In this document: in pieces, positions 6,574 through 15,116 of the stretch
Position numbering within the stretch: position 1 is the first letter of the stretch
Layout of the letters: the number at the start of each line of letters is the position of its first letter
Assembly (NCBI GenBank): GCA_964551735.1
Contig: CAZKEF010000048.1
Location: 1-42,827, forward strand
Length of the DNA stretch: 42,827 nt
Reading direction: 5' to 3'
From: DAOUAT01 sp964551735
GTDB taxonomy: Bacteria; Chloroflexota; Anaerolineae; CG2-30-64-16
Notes under the pieces: generated by a model
Databases searched by the model: none
What the model was told of the DNA's origin: nothing
What the model saw: the letters and a program-made list of their open reading frames with translations, nothing else
Position numbers and translations under genes: made by a program

Positions 6574-7826
6574 TATGTATTTCTCCTAAGCCAAATACTG
6601 ACCCGCTCCGGCTGCATCGTCTCCTGGACGATGCGCGCCAGCTCGCCGGTCAGCGCGTCCAGATCGGTCTCGTCACGCGCGGTGAGCGCGAACTGCGCCA
6701 ATACCCGCTGCGCGTCGTATTTTTTGCGATAGAAACGGCGGTCAATGGCATCCTGGATGCGCCGGCGCAGTGGCGTGAATAACGCGGCGATGGCGAGGGT
6801 CGAGACGACTATCGCCAGCGGGGACTGTGTGACGCCGGTCAGCGCGCCGAACAGTCGCTGCAGCAGGATCACACCGCCGACGTAGACCAGCGCCAACAGC
6901 GCCGAAAGCACTGTGTAGACCAGTGTGCGACGGATGACGACGTCTATGTCGTACAGGCGATACTTGAAGATGGCCAGGCCCATCACCACCGGCAACCCCA
7001 GCCAGAAGGGCAGCAAAACGAACAGATAGAACCAACCCTCGAAGATGGCCGGATAGAACGCCGCGCCGAGCACCTCGACCACCATGAACAGGGTGCCAGC
7101 GGTGGCGAAAAAGAAGGCCAGCCACTTGATCTGCTGGCGCGGCTCGCCGCTGGAGCGCCGCCAGCGCAGCACCAGCGAGACGATGCCGCCCAGAAACATG
7201 AGGATGATCAGGTTGTTGGGGCCGACCATGAGCGCGTCCAGCCAGGGCAGGTCTGGCATGGACAGGCTGAACGGATTGTCGATCCAGAGCCGTCCCAGCG
7301 GATCCACCCGCAGCGGCGCGGGCCAAATCGCCCTTAGAACAGTGAACACAAGCACGAGAGCTATCCCAACCAGTCCGACGCGGCGCCAGCGCGCGGTCAG
7401 GAAACGGCCATCGGGGAACAGCCATGGCATCAACGCCAACGCCATAAAGGCGACATTGTTCAAGACGTTGTTGAGCCAGACGGCATACTCGCCGCCGGCC
7501 AGCGCCGCCCTTCCCTCAAGAGTGCACTGGCCGTAGCCGCTGACGAACGTCGTCCACATGAGCGCGACGCCGTACAGGTTGGCCAGCCAGCCAAAGCGGT
7601 TATCGGGACGATAGGTGATGATCAGCGTGCCCAGCAGCGCAAAGGCCAGCCCGTTCAGCGGCACCATGGCCAGGCCATAGGCTGACGCCGGTTCGGAACG
7701 GGAAGGGTCGAACAGAATCCCGCAGCCCAGCCACTGCAAGACCACCGTGCCGGCAAAGGCCAGCACGGTCAAGCCCAACGTCAGCCAGGAGACCAGTCGG
7801 CCGCGGCGGCGATGTTGACCGCTCAT
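6573..7826 (-). CDS. Multi-pass membrane protein, paralogue 1 of 4 (sensor-like, no kinase domain)
   Basis: The 417-residue protein has about ten hydrophobic segments. A conserved module follows: FKYRLYDIDVVIRRTL, a two-helix segment, LRRRIQDAIDRRFYRKKYDA, and a short cytoplasmic end with RDETDLDALTGELARIVQETMQPERVSIWL. This module also occurs in the membrane sensor half of histidine kinases, but here no HisKA or HATPase domain follows. Three paralogues lie within 8.4 kb (9953-11224, 12453-13703, 13700-14926). A 59-base stretch is identical to paralogue 4. The start codon overlaps the stop of the serine hydrolase gene (ATGA). Signal sensing or scaffolding is a guess. Confidence 0.8.
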   Translation of the reverse strand: MSGQHRRRGRLVSWLTLGLTVLAFAGTVVLQWLGCGILFDPSRSEPASAYGLAMVPLNGLAFALLGTLIITYRPDNRFGWLANLYGVALMWTTFVSGYGQCTLEGRAALAGGEYAVWLNNVLNNVAFMALALMPWLFPDGRFLTARWRRVGLVGIALVLVFTVLRAIWPAPLRVDPLGRLWIDNPFSLSMPDLPWLDALMVGPNNLIILMFLGGIVSLVLRWRRSSGEPRQQIKWLAFFFATAGTLFMVVEVLGAAFYPAIFEGWFYLFVLLPFWLGLPVVMGLAIFKYRLYDIDVVIRRTLVYTVLSALLALVYVGGVILLQRLFGALTGVTQSPLAIVVSTLAIAALFTPLRRRIQDAIDRRFYRKKYDAQRVLAQFALTARDETDLDALTGELARIVQETMQPERVSIWLRRNT

Positions 7827-9931
7827 CTATCCAACCACCCAAGCAGGCCGGGCCTGCGGGTTTCCAGACCGTGGAAGATGAGGCGCGACCCATCCGGCGA
7901 CCAGGAGGCCACATCCGCCACCAGGTCGCGGCCGCTGACGCGCCTGACATCGCTGCCGTCGGCAGACACGGTGTAGATGGCCGCCGCGCCGTCGCGGGTG
8001 GAGGCGAAGGCGACGCGGCTGCCATCGGGCGACCACACGGGGAGATACTCCCAGGCCTCGCCGCCGGCCAGGAGCTGCTGGTTGCCGCCGTCCGCATCCA
8101 TCACGAAGATGTCGGCGGTGCCGTTTCGCTCCGACATGAACGCGATTCGGCGGCCGTCGGGTGACCATGTGGGAGAGTTGCCCTCGGCCGGCGTAGGCAG
8201 GGAGCGCTGCTGGCTGCCATCGGGCTGCATGGTGTAGATGCGCCAGGCGCCCTCGCGGTTGGTGCCGAAGGCGATGGTCTGGCCGTCCGGCGACCACGCG
8301 ACGCCGTACTCCTGGGCGTCGTTGTCGGTCAGGGGGGTGTCGTCGCTGCCGTCCTTGTTGATCAGGTAGATTTCGTGCGAGTCAAAGCCGCGGCGGCCGC
8401 CGGAGATGTAGGCGATCTGGCGCCCATCGGGTGACCAGGCGGGCAGGTAGTTGTTGCGGCCGTTGGCCGTGAACTGGCGCAGATTCGCGCCGTCGCTGTT
8501 GGCGATGTACAACTGGGCAGGGCTGCTCCCCGGTGACACAACGACCGGGATGGCCTTGGAAAAGACGACCTGCGTGCTATCGGGCGACCAGGCCGGACCC
8601 CAGAACGAGACCGCCGGGTCCGCCAGCAGCGCACGGCGGCCGCGGCCGTTGGCGCCGGCCGTGTAGAGCGCATGGGCCGGCGGAGGCGGTGCATCCGGCA
8701 CAACCCAGAATGGATCGGCTGCGCTTTTCTCGCTGACGGCCGGCAGCACGCCGTATTTGACCAGGTCGTAGATCTGGTTCCCCTGCATTTCGGACACGTC
8801 AGGTGCAACGGCCGGATTGGCGGTGGTCACGACGATCATATCCAGCTCGGGCAGCAGGATCACGTGTTGGCCGCCGTAGCCTTGTGCGGCAATCGCTCGC
8901 TGCCCGCCAAAGAGCGCAGGCTTCCAGGTCCACCATTGCATGCCGTACCATTCGATGGGCAGCGTCCGTCCATCGCCTGCGTGAACGCCACTGCCTTGGG
9001 GCGCGGTGCTGAGCCGGACCCACTCAGGTTGCAGCAGCGCCTGGCCATCCCACGCACCGCGGTTAAGATGCAGGAAACCCAGCTTGGCCATGTCGCGCGG
9101 CGTCAGTTCCAGCCCCACGCCGCCTAGGGAAACACCGTTGGCGTCGGCGGGCCAGTTCCAGTGGTTGATGCCCAGCGCGGGAAAGAGCCGCTGGCTGGCA
9201 TAGGCTTCCAGCGAACGGCCGGTCAACGCTTGAAAGGCCGCCGAGAGCAGTTGCGAATCCACCGTGCTGTAGCTCCAGGCCTCGCCCGGCCGGTAGGCCA
9301 TCGGATGCTCCAGCGCGTAGCGGGTCAGGTCTCGCCCGGTGAACGCAGCCAGGGCCGCGTCGAAGCCTTGTGTGATGAGTAGCGATGTGGCGTCCTGGTA
9401 GAGCGCCGCCTCATCGAAGGCCAGGCCTGAGCGCATCTGCAAGAGATGACGCAGCGAGATGTTGCGTTGATCCCGCCGCAGCAGGCCGGCGAAGTGTTGG
9501 CGCAGTTCATCACCCAGGGTGGCGTCCAGGTTGGGGATGGCGCCCTCGGTCTGGGCCAGGCCATACAGCGCCGACGTGAAGCTCTTGGTCACTGACGCCA
9601 ACTGATGCAGGCGATCCGCGTCGTAACCGTTGAAGTACGCCTCGTAGACCAGGTAGCCGTTCTTGACGATCAACAGGCTGTCCAGGAAGGGCAGTTCCTG
9701 CTCGATCTGGGCGCGCAGCCCGGCCAGCACAGTCTCGTCCAGGCCGTGGCTACCGGCCGCGTCGCTGCGCCAGCCTTCGGTGGGCCAGTAGTCGCGCGCC
9801 GGCGGCGGGGAAGCCGGCAGAGCCGCCGGCGCCGGCGCTGCATTGCTGCAGGCAGACAGCACCAGAACACACACAGCAGCCAAAACCGGCAGCAAACTTC
9901 CGTGTCCCACACGTGTGAAGTGATTCAGCAT
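7823..9931 (-). CDS. Lipoprotein: class C beta-lactamase-like serine hydrolase fused to a TolB-like propeller
   Basis: The 702-residue protein has a lipobox signal peptide (LSAC, cysteine 28) and so should be anchored outside the membrane. The hydrolase domain (about 60-400) has the nucleophile motif SVTK (113-116), YST (221-223) in place of the usual YxN, and a late QGYGGQ motif in place of KTG. The C-terminal domain has six WSPD repeats (WSPDST, WSPDGRQ, WSPDGQT, WSPDGRR, WSPDGSR, WSPDGSR), a six-bladed TolB/PD40 propeller. Such enzymes act as esterases, DD-peptidases or amidases; the substrate is unknown. ATG at 9931 is preferred over 9946 because GAGGAG lies 7 nt before it. It sits between two membrane paralogues and overlaps paralogue 1 by ATGA. 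Confidence 0.88.
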   Translation of the reverse strand: MLNHFTRVGHGSLLPVLAAVCVLVLSACSNAAPAPAALPASPPPARDYWPTEGWRSDAAGSHGLDETVLAGLRAQIEQELPFLDSLLIVKNGYLVYEAYFNGYDADRLHQLASVTKSFTSALYGLAQTEGAIPNLDATLGDELRQHFAGLLRRDQRNISLRHLLQMRSGLAFDEAALYQDATSLLITQGFDAALAAFTGRDLTRYALEHPMAYRPGEAWSYSTVDSQLLSAAFQALTGRSLEAYASQRLFPALGINHWNWPADANGVSLGGVGLELTPRDMAKLGFLHLNRGAWDGQALLQPEWVRLSTAPQGSGVHAGDGRTLPIEWYGMQWWTWKPALFGGQRAIAAQGYGGQHVILLPELDMIVVTTANPAVAPDVSEMQGNQIYDLVKYGVLPAVSEKSAADPFWVVPDAPPPPAHALYTAGANGRGRRALLADPAVSFWGPAWSPDSTQVVFSKAIPVVVSPGSSPAQLYIANSDGANLRQFTANGRNNYLPAWSPDGRQIAYISGGRRGFDSHEIYLINKDGSDDTPLTDNDAQEYGVAWSPDGQTIAFGTNREGAWRIYTMQPDGSQQRSLPTPAEGNSPTWSPDGRRIAFMSERNGTADIFVMDADGGNQQLLAGGEAWEYLPVWSPDGSRVAFASTRDGAAAIYTVSADGSDVRRVSGRDLVADVASWSPDGSRLIFHGLETRRPGLLGWLDR

Positions 9932-9952
9932 GTTCGAGCTCCTCATATCGTC

Positions 9953-11224
9953 TCATCGTTGGCGCAACCAGATGCTAACATGCTCCGGTTGCACCGTCTC
10001 CTGCACCACGCGCGCCAGCTCGCCGGTCAGCGCGTCGAGGTCGGTTTCATCGCGCGCGGTCAGCGCGAATTGCGCCAGCACCTGCTGCGCGTCGTACTTC
10101 TTGCGGAAGAAGCGGCGGTCGATCCAGTCCTGGATGCGGTGCCGCAGTGGCGTGAACAGCGCGGCGATGACCAGCGTCGAGACCACCACCGCCAGCGTGG
10201 ACTGCTCAACTCCCGTCAACGCGCCGAACAGGCGTTGCAACAAGATCACGCCCCCGAAGTAGATCAACGCCAGCAGGCCGGTTAAGACCGAATACACCAG
10301 TGTCTTGCGAATGACAACATCAATGTCGTAAAGACGGTACTTGAACACCGCCACGCCGATCATGGCGGGAAACCCCCAGAACGTCAACGCCAGGACCAAC
10401 GGGTAGACCCAATCTGCGAAGATGGCCGCGTTGACCATGTCGCCGTAGAGCTCGATGGTCAGTTGCACGGCGATCGCCACCACCAGGAAATACACCAGCA
10501 GCTTCAACTGTTGGCGCATGTCGCCCTGTGAGCGCCGCAGACGCACCACCAGGGAGGCGATGCCGGCCAGCGTCGCGCCAACGATGGCAAACAACATCAA
10601 ATCCTCGAACAGCGGCCCCAGGGTCGCCGGCAGCAGGCCAACGGGATTGACAACCGTGTAGGTGGTATCCGTGCCGCTGTGGATCAACGGTCCCCGAACC
10701 AACGCAGCGCCGAGAAGGCCGGCAACAACCACCGCCGTGGTGATGAGCGCCAGACGTCGCCAGGCCGGTGAGAAGAACCGGCCATCCGGAAAAAGAAACG
10801 GCAGTAAGCTGAACATCATCAAGATCGTCGTAGGAAAGGCCAGATAGGCCAGCCAGGCCATCAGGGACACAGCCGGGAGCGCGGTTGCACCCGAGATGGC
10901 ACAGTCTGCGTACGCGCCGGTGCACTGCGCCAGCGAGAACGTGACGCCGATGGCGCCGCACAGCCGGCCGATGCGGTTGCCGGGCTGAAACGCGATGATC
11001 AACGCGCCCAGCAACGAGAAGGCCAGGGCCGAGCCTGCGGCCAGGACGAACTCTGACAGGCTTAGCGAGCCACCAGACCCCAAGATCGTCGTACAGCGCG
11101 TGCCGACCAGCGCAACCATGCTGACGAGAAAGACTGACGTGCTCGCCAACAAGCAAAGCGCCAGGATCTGAAAGGCACGGATGGACGGTTTGGGTTCAGC
11201 CATTCTATGAGCGTCCGTCGTCAT
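9953..11224 (-). CDS. Multi-pass membrane protein, paralogue 2 of 4
   Basis: The 423-residue protein has the same layout as paralogue 1: variable N-terminal helices, then FKYRLYDIDVVIRKTLVYSV, HRIQDWIDRRFFRKKYDAQQV and the end RDETDLDALTGELARVVQETVQPEHVSIWL. No kinase domain follows. ATG at 11224 is kept because a predicted -10 (TAGGAT, 11236-11231) lies exactly 6 nt upstream, which would give a leaderless mRNA. ATG at 11203 is an alternative, but it has no clear ribosome site. The serine hydrolase gene starts 21 bp after its end. Confidence 0.8.
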   Translation of the reverse strand: MTTDAHRMAEPKPSIRAFQILALCLLASTSVFLVSMVALVGTRCTTILGSGGSLSLSEFVLAAGSALAFSLLGALIIAFQPGNRIGRLCGAIGVTFSLAQCTGAYADCAISGATALPAVSLMAWLAYLAFPTTILMMFSLLPFLFPDGRFFSPAWRRLALITTAVVVAGLLGAALVRGPLIHSGTDTTYTVVNPVGLLPATLGPLFEDLMLFAIVGATLAGIASLVVRLRRSQGDMRQQLKLLVYFLVVAIAVQLTIELYGDMVNAAIFADWVYPLVLALTFWGFPAMIGVAVFKYRLYDIDVVIRKTLVYSVLTGLLALIYFGGVILLQRLFGALTGVEQSTLAVVVSTLVIAALFTPLRHRIQDWIDRRFFRKKYDAQQVLAQFALTARDETDLDALTGELARVVQETVQPEHVSIWLRQR

Positions 11225-11230
11225 GCCATC

Positions 11231-11264
11231 ATCCTATCAGGCAACCGTCCAAAAAACGTTACGA
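11231..11264 (-). promoter_or_regulatory. Predicted promoter with a single TCGTAACG half-site
   Basis: On the minus strand TCGTAACG (11264-11257), TTT, a 17-bp spacer and TAGGAT (11236-11231) repeat the spacing of the two paired-box promoters at 6138 and 16609. The upstream box is not conserved (TCTTCCGA at the expected place). The coding start at 11224 would be the first transcribed base. Confidence 0.4.
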
Positions 11265-11324
11265 AACATCGGAAGAACTCTCCAACTTCACCGGGAAGTT
11301 CTGCGCACGCCACTGCGGTAGACA

Positions 11325-12416
11325 TCAGTCCTCATCCCGCCACAGCGCGCGACAGTCCAGATCGTCGCACGCCGTCAGCGCTCGCTGTAACATCGGCAGC
11401 CAGGTGTGAACCCAGCGCTCGTTCACGCCGCCGCGACAGTACTCGACGGCCACGTAGACGCCCATCGCCGCGCACAGCCGGTAATCGTCGAACAACTGCT
11501 GCCAGGAATAGTCACGGACGCCGTGACCGATCAGCCGCGTGTGATAGTGCCTGAGGATGGGGATTTCCCATCGCCTGCGCAGCGCCATCTCCCAGTCCAG
11601 CACGATGGCATAGGCCAGGTCATAAGCGCCCAGCCAGGTGGTCAGGCTCCAGTCGAAGGGCTGGCGATCAATGAGATAGAGCGGACGGTCGCCGTCGCGC
11701 GGGACCAGGATGTTGCCGTGGCCGGCGTCACCGTGGATCACCGTGAAGCCGTTGGGATCCTGCGCCCGCCGCACCATGGCCTGTGGATGCCGGGCGAACA
11801 GCTCCCGCATCAGGTCCGGCCAGTGCGGCTGCAACTGCTCGGCAAAGGCGGCAACGATGTGCTCGACGCCCGGCTGGGCGATGGCCGCGAAACGGCGGAT
11901 GTCGCCGGCGTCGTGGATCAACGCGTTGGCCTCAGGCAGCCGCGCTGCGCCCCACCAGCGGGCGTGCAGGGTCGCCAGCGCCTCGGCCAGCGCCAGGCCG
12001 TAGCTCAACGTCGGCGCCTTGTCGGCCGCCTCGACGTGGGTCTGCGAGACATCCTCCAGCAGCAGATGATAGCGCTGTAGGGCGGCCGAGTACTGGCCGT
12101 CGTAGCAGCGCAACAGGGGAACGCCGGGCGCATCCACATAGTCGCGGGTGTAATAGTCCACCTCAGACGGGCCGAAGAACTCGCCGTCGCCCGTGTCGGT
12201 ATCCACCAGCTTGAGGAACAGCCGCGCCGGCTGCTTGCCCTCGGCGTTCGGGGAATAGCGCAGGCGCAGCGTGCCGCTGGTGGACCAGTTGCCGCGGCCC
12301 GTGTCCACCTCGAACGCGGCCACGCCGCCGCGCGTCAACGCACCGCTGCGCGTGAGTGCAGATGTGAGCCATTCAGTCGTCACCTGTTCGAGGCCGGTTA
12401 TCACGTTATCGGACAC
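11325..12416 (-). CDS. APH/EcKL-like small-molecule kinase
   Basis: The 363-residue protein has the aminoglycoside phosphotransferase fold motifs. A nucleotide-loop region spans about 35-75 (RLFLKLVDTDT). The catalytic HGDAGHGNIL supplies the aspartate and the metal-binding asparagine, and LIDRQPFDW is the DFG-equivalent. The spacing and the LLLEDVSQ motif resemble the ecdysteroid-kinase-like/choline-kinase-like branch. Such enzymes phosphorylate a hydroxyl on a small molecule; the substrate here is unknown, and antibiotic resistance should not be assumed. It starts with GTG at 12416 behind GGGGAG. It lies between membrane paralogues 2 and 3 in the same direction, 36 bp after paralogue 3. Confidence 0.82.
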   Translation of the reverse strand: MSDNVITGLEQVTTEWLTSALTRSGALTRGGVAAFEVDTGRGNWSTSGTLRLRYSPNAEGKQPARLFLKLVDTDTGDGEFFGPSEVDYYTRDYVDAPGVPLLRCYDGQYSAALQRYHLLLEDVSQTHVEAADKAPTLSYGLALAEALATLHARWWGAARLPEANALIHDAGDIRRFAAIAQPGVEHIVAAFAEQLQPHWPDLMRELFARHPQAMVRRAQDPNGFTVIHGDAGHGNILVPRDGDRPLYLIDRQPFDWSLTTWLGAYDLAYAIVLDWEMALRRRWEIPILRHYHTRLIGHGVRDYSWQQLFDDYRLCAAMGVYVAVEYCRGGVNERWVHTWLPMLQRALTACDDLDCRALWRDED

Positions 12417-12452
12417 AGTAGCGGTTCTCCCCGTGCATTCCGCTCGAAGGCT

Positions 12453-13703
12453 TCACGAGCCGCTTGCGAGTTTCGTCTCACGCAGCGAGACACTGACTTT
12501 CTCCGGCTGCATCGTCTCTTGCACGACCCGGACCAGCTCAACGGTCAGCGCGTCGAGATCCGTTTCGTCGCGTGCGATGAGCGCGAACTGCGCCAGCACC
12601 TGCTGGGCGTCGTACTTCCGGCGGAAGAAGCGCCGGTCAATCCCCTCCTGGATACGCCGGCGCAGCGGGGTGAACAGCGCGGCGATGGTCAGGGTGGAGA
12701 TCACCACGGCCAGCGGCGATTGCTGGATCCCGGTCAACGCGCCGAACAGCCGCTGCAGCACGATCACGCTGCCGAAGTAGACCAGCGCCAACATGATGGT
12801 CAGGGCGGTGTAGAGCAGCGTCTTGCGAATGACGACATCAATGTCGTACAGCCGGTAGCGGACAACTGCACTCCCTACGGCCACATACAACGGCACGATC
12901 GCTGCGCTCCCCAAAATCACAAGCACGGCATCAATGCCACTCACAACGCTGGTGCTCCCATCGCGCAGCGGAAAGATACCGAAAGCCAAGAACAGGAAAC
13001 AGAAGCCGCCCAGGACGAACCAACGAAGCTGTTGTCTGACATCTTGTCCGGCGGAGCGGTAGCGAAACACCAGTGAAACGGCAGCCAGAACCGTGATCAG
13101 AACGATCGACAGGAAGGCGGGAAGGCCCAAACCATTGATGGGACTGGTTGCGGAGATTGGCAGCCAGCCGTATGGGTTGTCGATGACGATCCCGCCTGCT
13201 GTTGCGCCGCCATTCCAGTTCGGCCCTGCCTTGAACAGATTCAGAAACAACACTGTCAGCGCAAATGCCATCCAAATGTAGAGGATTCGCCAGCGGCGCG
13301 ACGGCGGGCGTCCATCCGGGAACCAGAGCAGCAGCAGGATGAAGAACACCAGTGTAGAAACATTGGTGAACTCGGTCGCCCACAGGAAGAATAGTTCCAA
13401 CGAGGAATAGCCAACGGGCTGGGCGCCGGAAGCGTAATAGATGCCATGCCCCAGCGATCTGACGCCCACAAGTAGCCCATACACAATCCATAGCCAGGCG
13501 ATGCGATTGCGCGCTTGCCTGGTCACGATAATCAGCCCCATGATGGGTGCGCCCAGGGCCACAACGCTCGATGCCAGGTTTGCCAACCATGCCACGCTGG
13601 CAGGGTCAGGCGCGGACAACAAAACAATCGCCGCGACAACCAGGAGCACGCCTGCCAGCAGCGCGGTTGCCCAGGCGATGCGCCGAAGCCAGCTATCACT
13701 CAT
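12453..13703 (-). CDS. Multi-pass membrane protein, paralogue 3 of 4
   Basis: The 416-residue protein shares VRYRLYDIDVVIRKTLLYTA, RRRIQEGIDRRFFRRKYDAQQV and RDETDLDALTVELVRVVQETMQPEKVSVSL with its paralogues. Its N-terminal helices differ strongly, as in the others. ATG at 13703 is chosen over 13724 because it overlaps the stop of paralogue 4 (ATGA) and has AAGGAG 8 nt before it. The end carries a short extra tail KLASGS. There is no kinase domain. Confidence 0.8.
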   Translation of the reverse strand: MSDSWLRRIAWATALLAGVLLVVAAIVLLSAPDPASVAWLANLASSVVALGAPIMGLIIVTRQARNRIAWLWIVYGLLVGVRSLGHGIYYASGAQPVGYSSLELFFLWATEFTNVSTLVFFILLLLWFPDGRPPSRRWRILYIWMAFALTVLFLNLFKAGPNWNGGATAGGIVIDNPYGWLPISATSPINGLGLPAFLSIVLITVLAAVSLVFRYRSAGQDVRQQLRWFVLGGFCFLFLAFGIFPLRDGSTSVVSGIDAVLVILGSAAIVPLYVAVGSAVVRYRLYDIDVVIRKTLLYTALTIMLALVYFGSVIVLQRLFGALTGIQQSPLAVVISTLTIAALFTPLRRRIQEGIDRRFFRRKYDAQQVLAQFALIARDETDLDALTVELVRVVQETMQPEKVSVSLRETKLASGS

Positions 13704-14926
13704 CTGGATTGCTCCTTGAGCCACACGCTGACCCGCTCCGGCTGCATCGTCTCTTGGATTACGCGCGCCAGCTCGCCGGTCACCGCGTCGAGATCGGTCT
13801 CATCGCGCGCGGTGAGCGCGAACTGCGCCAACACCTGCTGCGCGTCATACTTGCGGCGGAAGAAGCGCCGGTCGATGGCGTCCTGGATGCGCCGGCGCAG
13901 CGGCGTGAACAGCGCGGCGATGGCCAGGGTCGAGACGACTATCGCCAGCGGGGACTGTGTGACGCCGGTCAGCGCGCCGAACAGCCGCTGCAACAGGATG
14001 ACGCCGCCGAAGTAGACCAGCGCCAGCAGGACGGTGACGATGGAGTAGACCAGCGTCTTACGGATGATGACGTCAATGTCGTAGAGCCGGTAGCGGAAGA
14101 TGGCGATGGCGATGGCGGCAGGGAAAGCCAGAATGGAGAGCACGAATAGCAGGTTGCTCAACCCATTGTCCAACGGCGATTCCACCGAGCTCGAAAGGAA
14201 GAGGGTCAGCCCGTAGACGACGACAAAGAAGGCGCCCGCAAGGAGCAGCCACTTGATTTGTTCGCGTTCGACAGTCTGGGCGCGGCGATAACGCATGAAC
14301 AGGGAAACGACGCTGGCGGAAACCATCGTCAAGAGGCCGATGCCCCATATGATCATGAGCGGGCCATTCCACACCTCGATGGGAATGAACCCGATGGGGT
14401 TGGGCAGCGACCAGTCACCGCCGCTGGTCGGGACGAGCGTGTCCGAAAACGAGCCGGTAACGACAAAGAACAACCACATGCCGACAGCCAGCCAGATCAC
14501 CCAGTTCCAGCGAGGGGATGGTGGCCGGCCGGTCGGGAAGTGCAGCGGGATCAGGAAGATCGGAAAGATGAGCGGAATCCATGACCAGCCGTCGAACCAG
14601 AGCAGCAGCCACAGGCCGAGCGAAAGCGTCTCCGGCGGGGTGGACAGGCGTCCCACGACGATGAAGTCGGGAATGCTCGAGACAAGGGCGATGATCATCA
14701 TCAGCCAGCCCACGCGGTTACCGTGCTGGCGAGCGACGATCAGCGCCCCCAGCACGGCAAAAACGATGGGGATGGCCATCCCCCAGCCCAGCGCCTCGAC
14801 CAGGTCGAACAGGCTCGGGCGCGCGTTGAGGTGGGTAGTCCAAGATACTAACTGGGCTGCGGCGCCTATCACCGCCAGGACACAGAGCATCCAGGCCAAC
14901 CGGCGGACGGAACGTGAAGAAGTCAT
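13700..14926 (-). CDS. Multi-pass membrane protein, paralogue 4 of 4
   Basis: This 408-residue protein is the first gene of the membrane-paralogue cluster. It carries FRYRLYDIDVIIRKTLVYSI, RRRIQDAIDRRFFRRKYDAQQV and RDETDLDAVTGELARVIQETMQPERVSVWL. ATG at 14926 is preferred because GAGGT lies 8 nt upstream; the longer version would begin with TTG at 14959. The 59 bases at 13926-13984 are identical to 6796-6854 in paralogue 1, although these two are the most distant members, which suggests gene conversion or recent copying. Confidence 0.8.
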   Translation of the reverse strand: MTSSRSVRRLAWMLCVLAVIGAAAQLVSWTTHLNARPSLFDLVEALGWGMAIPIVFAVLGALIVARQHGNRVGWLMMIIALVSSIPDFIVVGRLSTPPETLSLGLWLLLWFDGWSWIPLIFPIFLIPLHFPTGRPPSPRWNWVIWLAVGMWLFFVVTGSFSDTLVPTSGGDWSLPNPIGFIPIEVWNGPLMIIWGIGLLTMVSASVVSLFMRYRRAQTVEREQIKWLLLAGAFFVVVYGLTLFLSSSVESPLDNGLSNLLFVLSILAFPAAIAIAIFRYRLYDIDVIIRKTLVYSIVTVLLALVYFGGVILLQRLFGALTGVTQSPLAIVVSTLAIAALFTPLRRRIQDAIDRRFFRRKYDAQQVLAQFALTARDETDLDAVTGELARVIQETMQPERVSVWLKEQSR

Positions 14927-15032
14927 CGCGTCAGACCTCGTGAAATCGTCGTGTGTCAATTACGGCAACACTTGAAGGATATTTATATCACACTTGTGCA
15001 AATGCCAGAAACGGGGTGCAGGCATTGGGAGC

Positions 15033-15069
15033 GCCGCGGCGGGGATCGAAGTGCGTGCTCCGCCGCGGC
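15033..15069. terminator. GC-rich hairpin between convergently spaced features
   Basis: GCCGCGGCGG (15033-15042) and CCGCCGCGGC (15060-15069) form a 10-bp perfect stem with a 17-nt loop, 48 bp downstream of the cytochrome gene's stop. No T-run follows on either strand, so a rho-independent role is doubtful. Confidence 0.35.
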
Positions 15070-15116
15070 CGTCACTGGGAAACCGGCGCGTGTACTACGC
15101 TTGCCCCCGGTTTGCT

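Noticed and set aside
11325..12416. Aminoglycoside resistance gene
   Set aside because: The kinase fold is shared by many small-molecule kinases; motifs point to the EcKL/choline-kinase-like branch and give no evidence for antibiotic substrates.
14926..14965. Shared activator box before membrane paralogue 4 (CCGTAATT)
   Set aside because: Only a degenerate octamer is present, and no -10 lies at the required distance (GGTCTG occupies that place).
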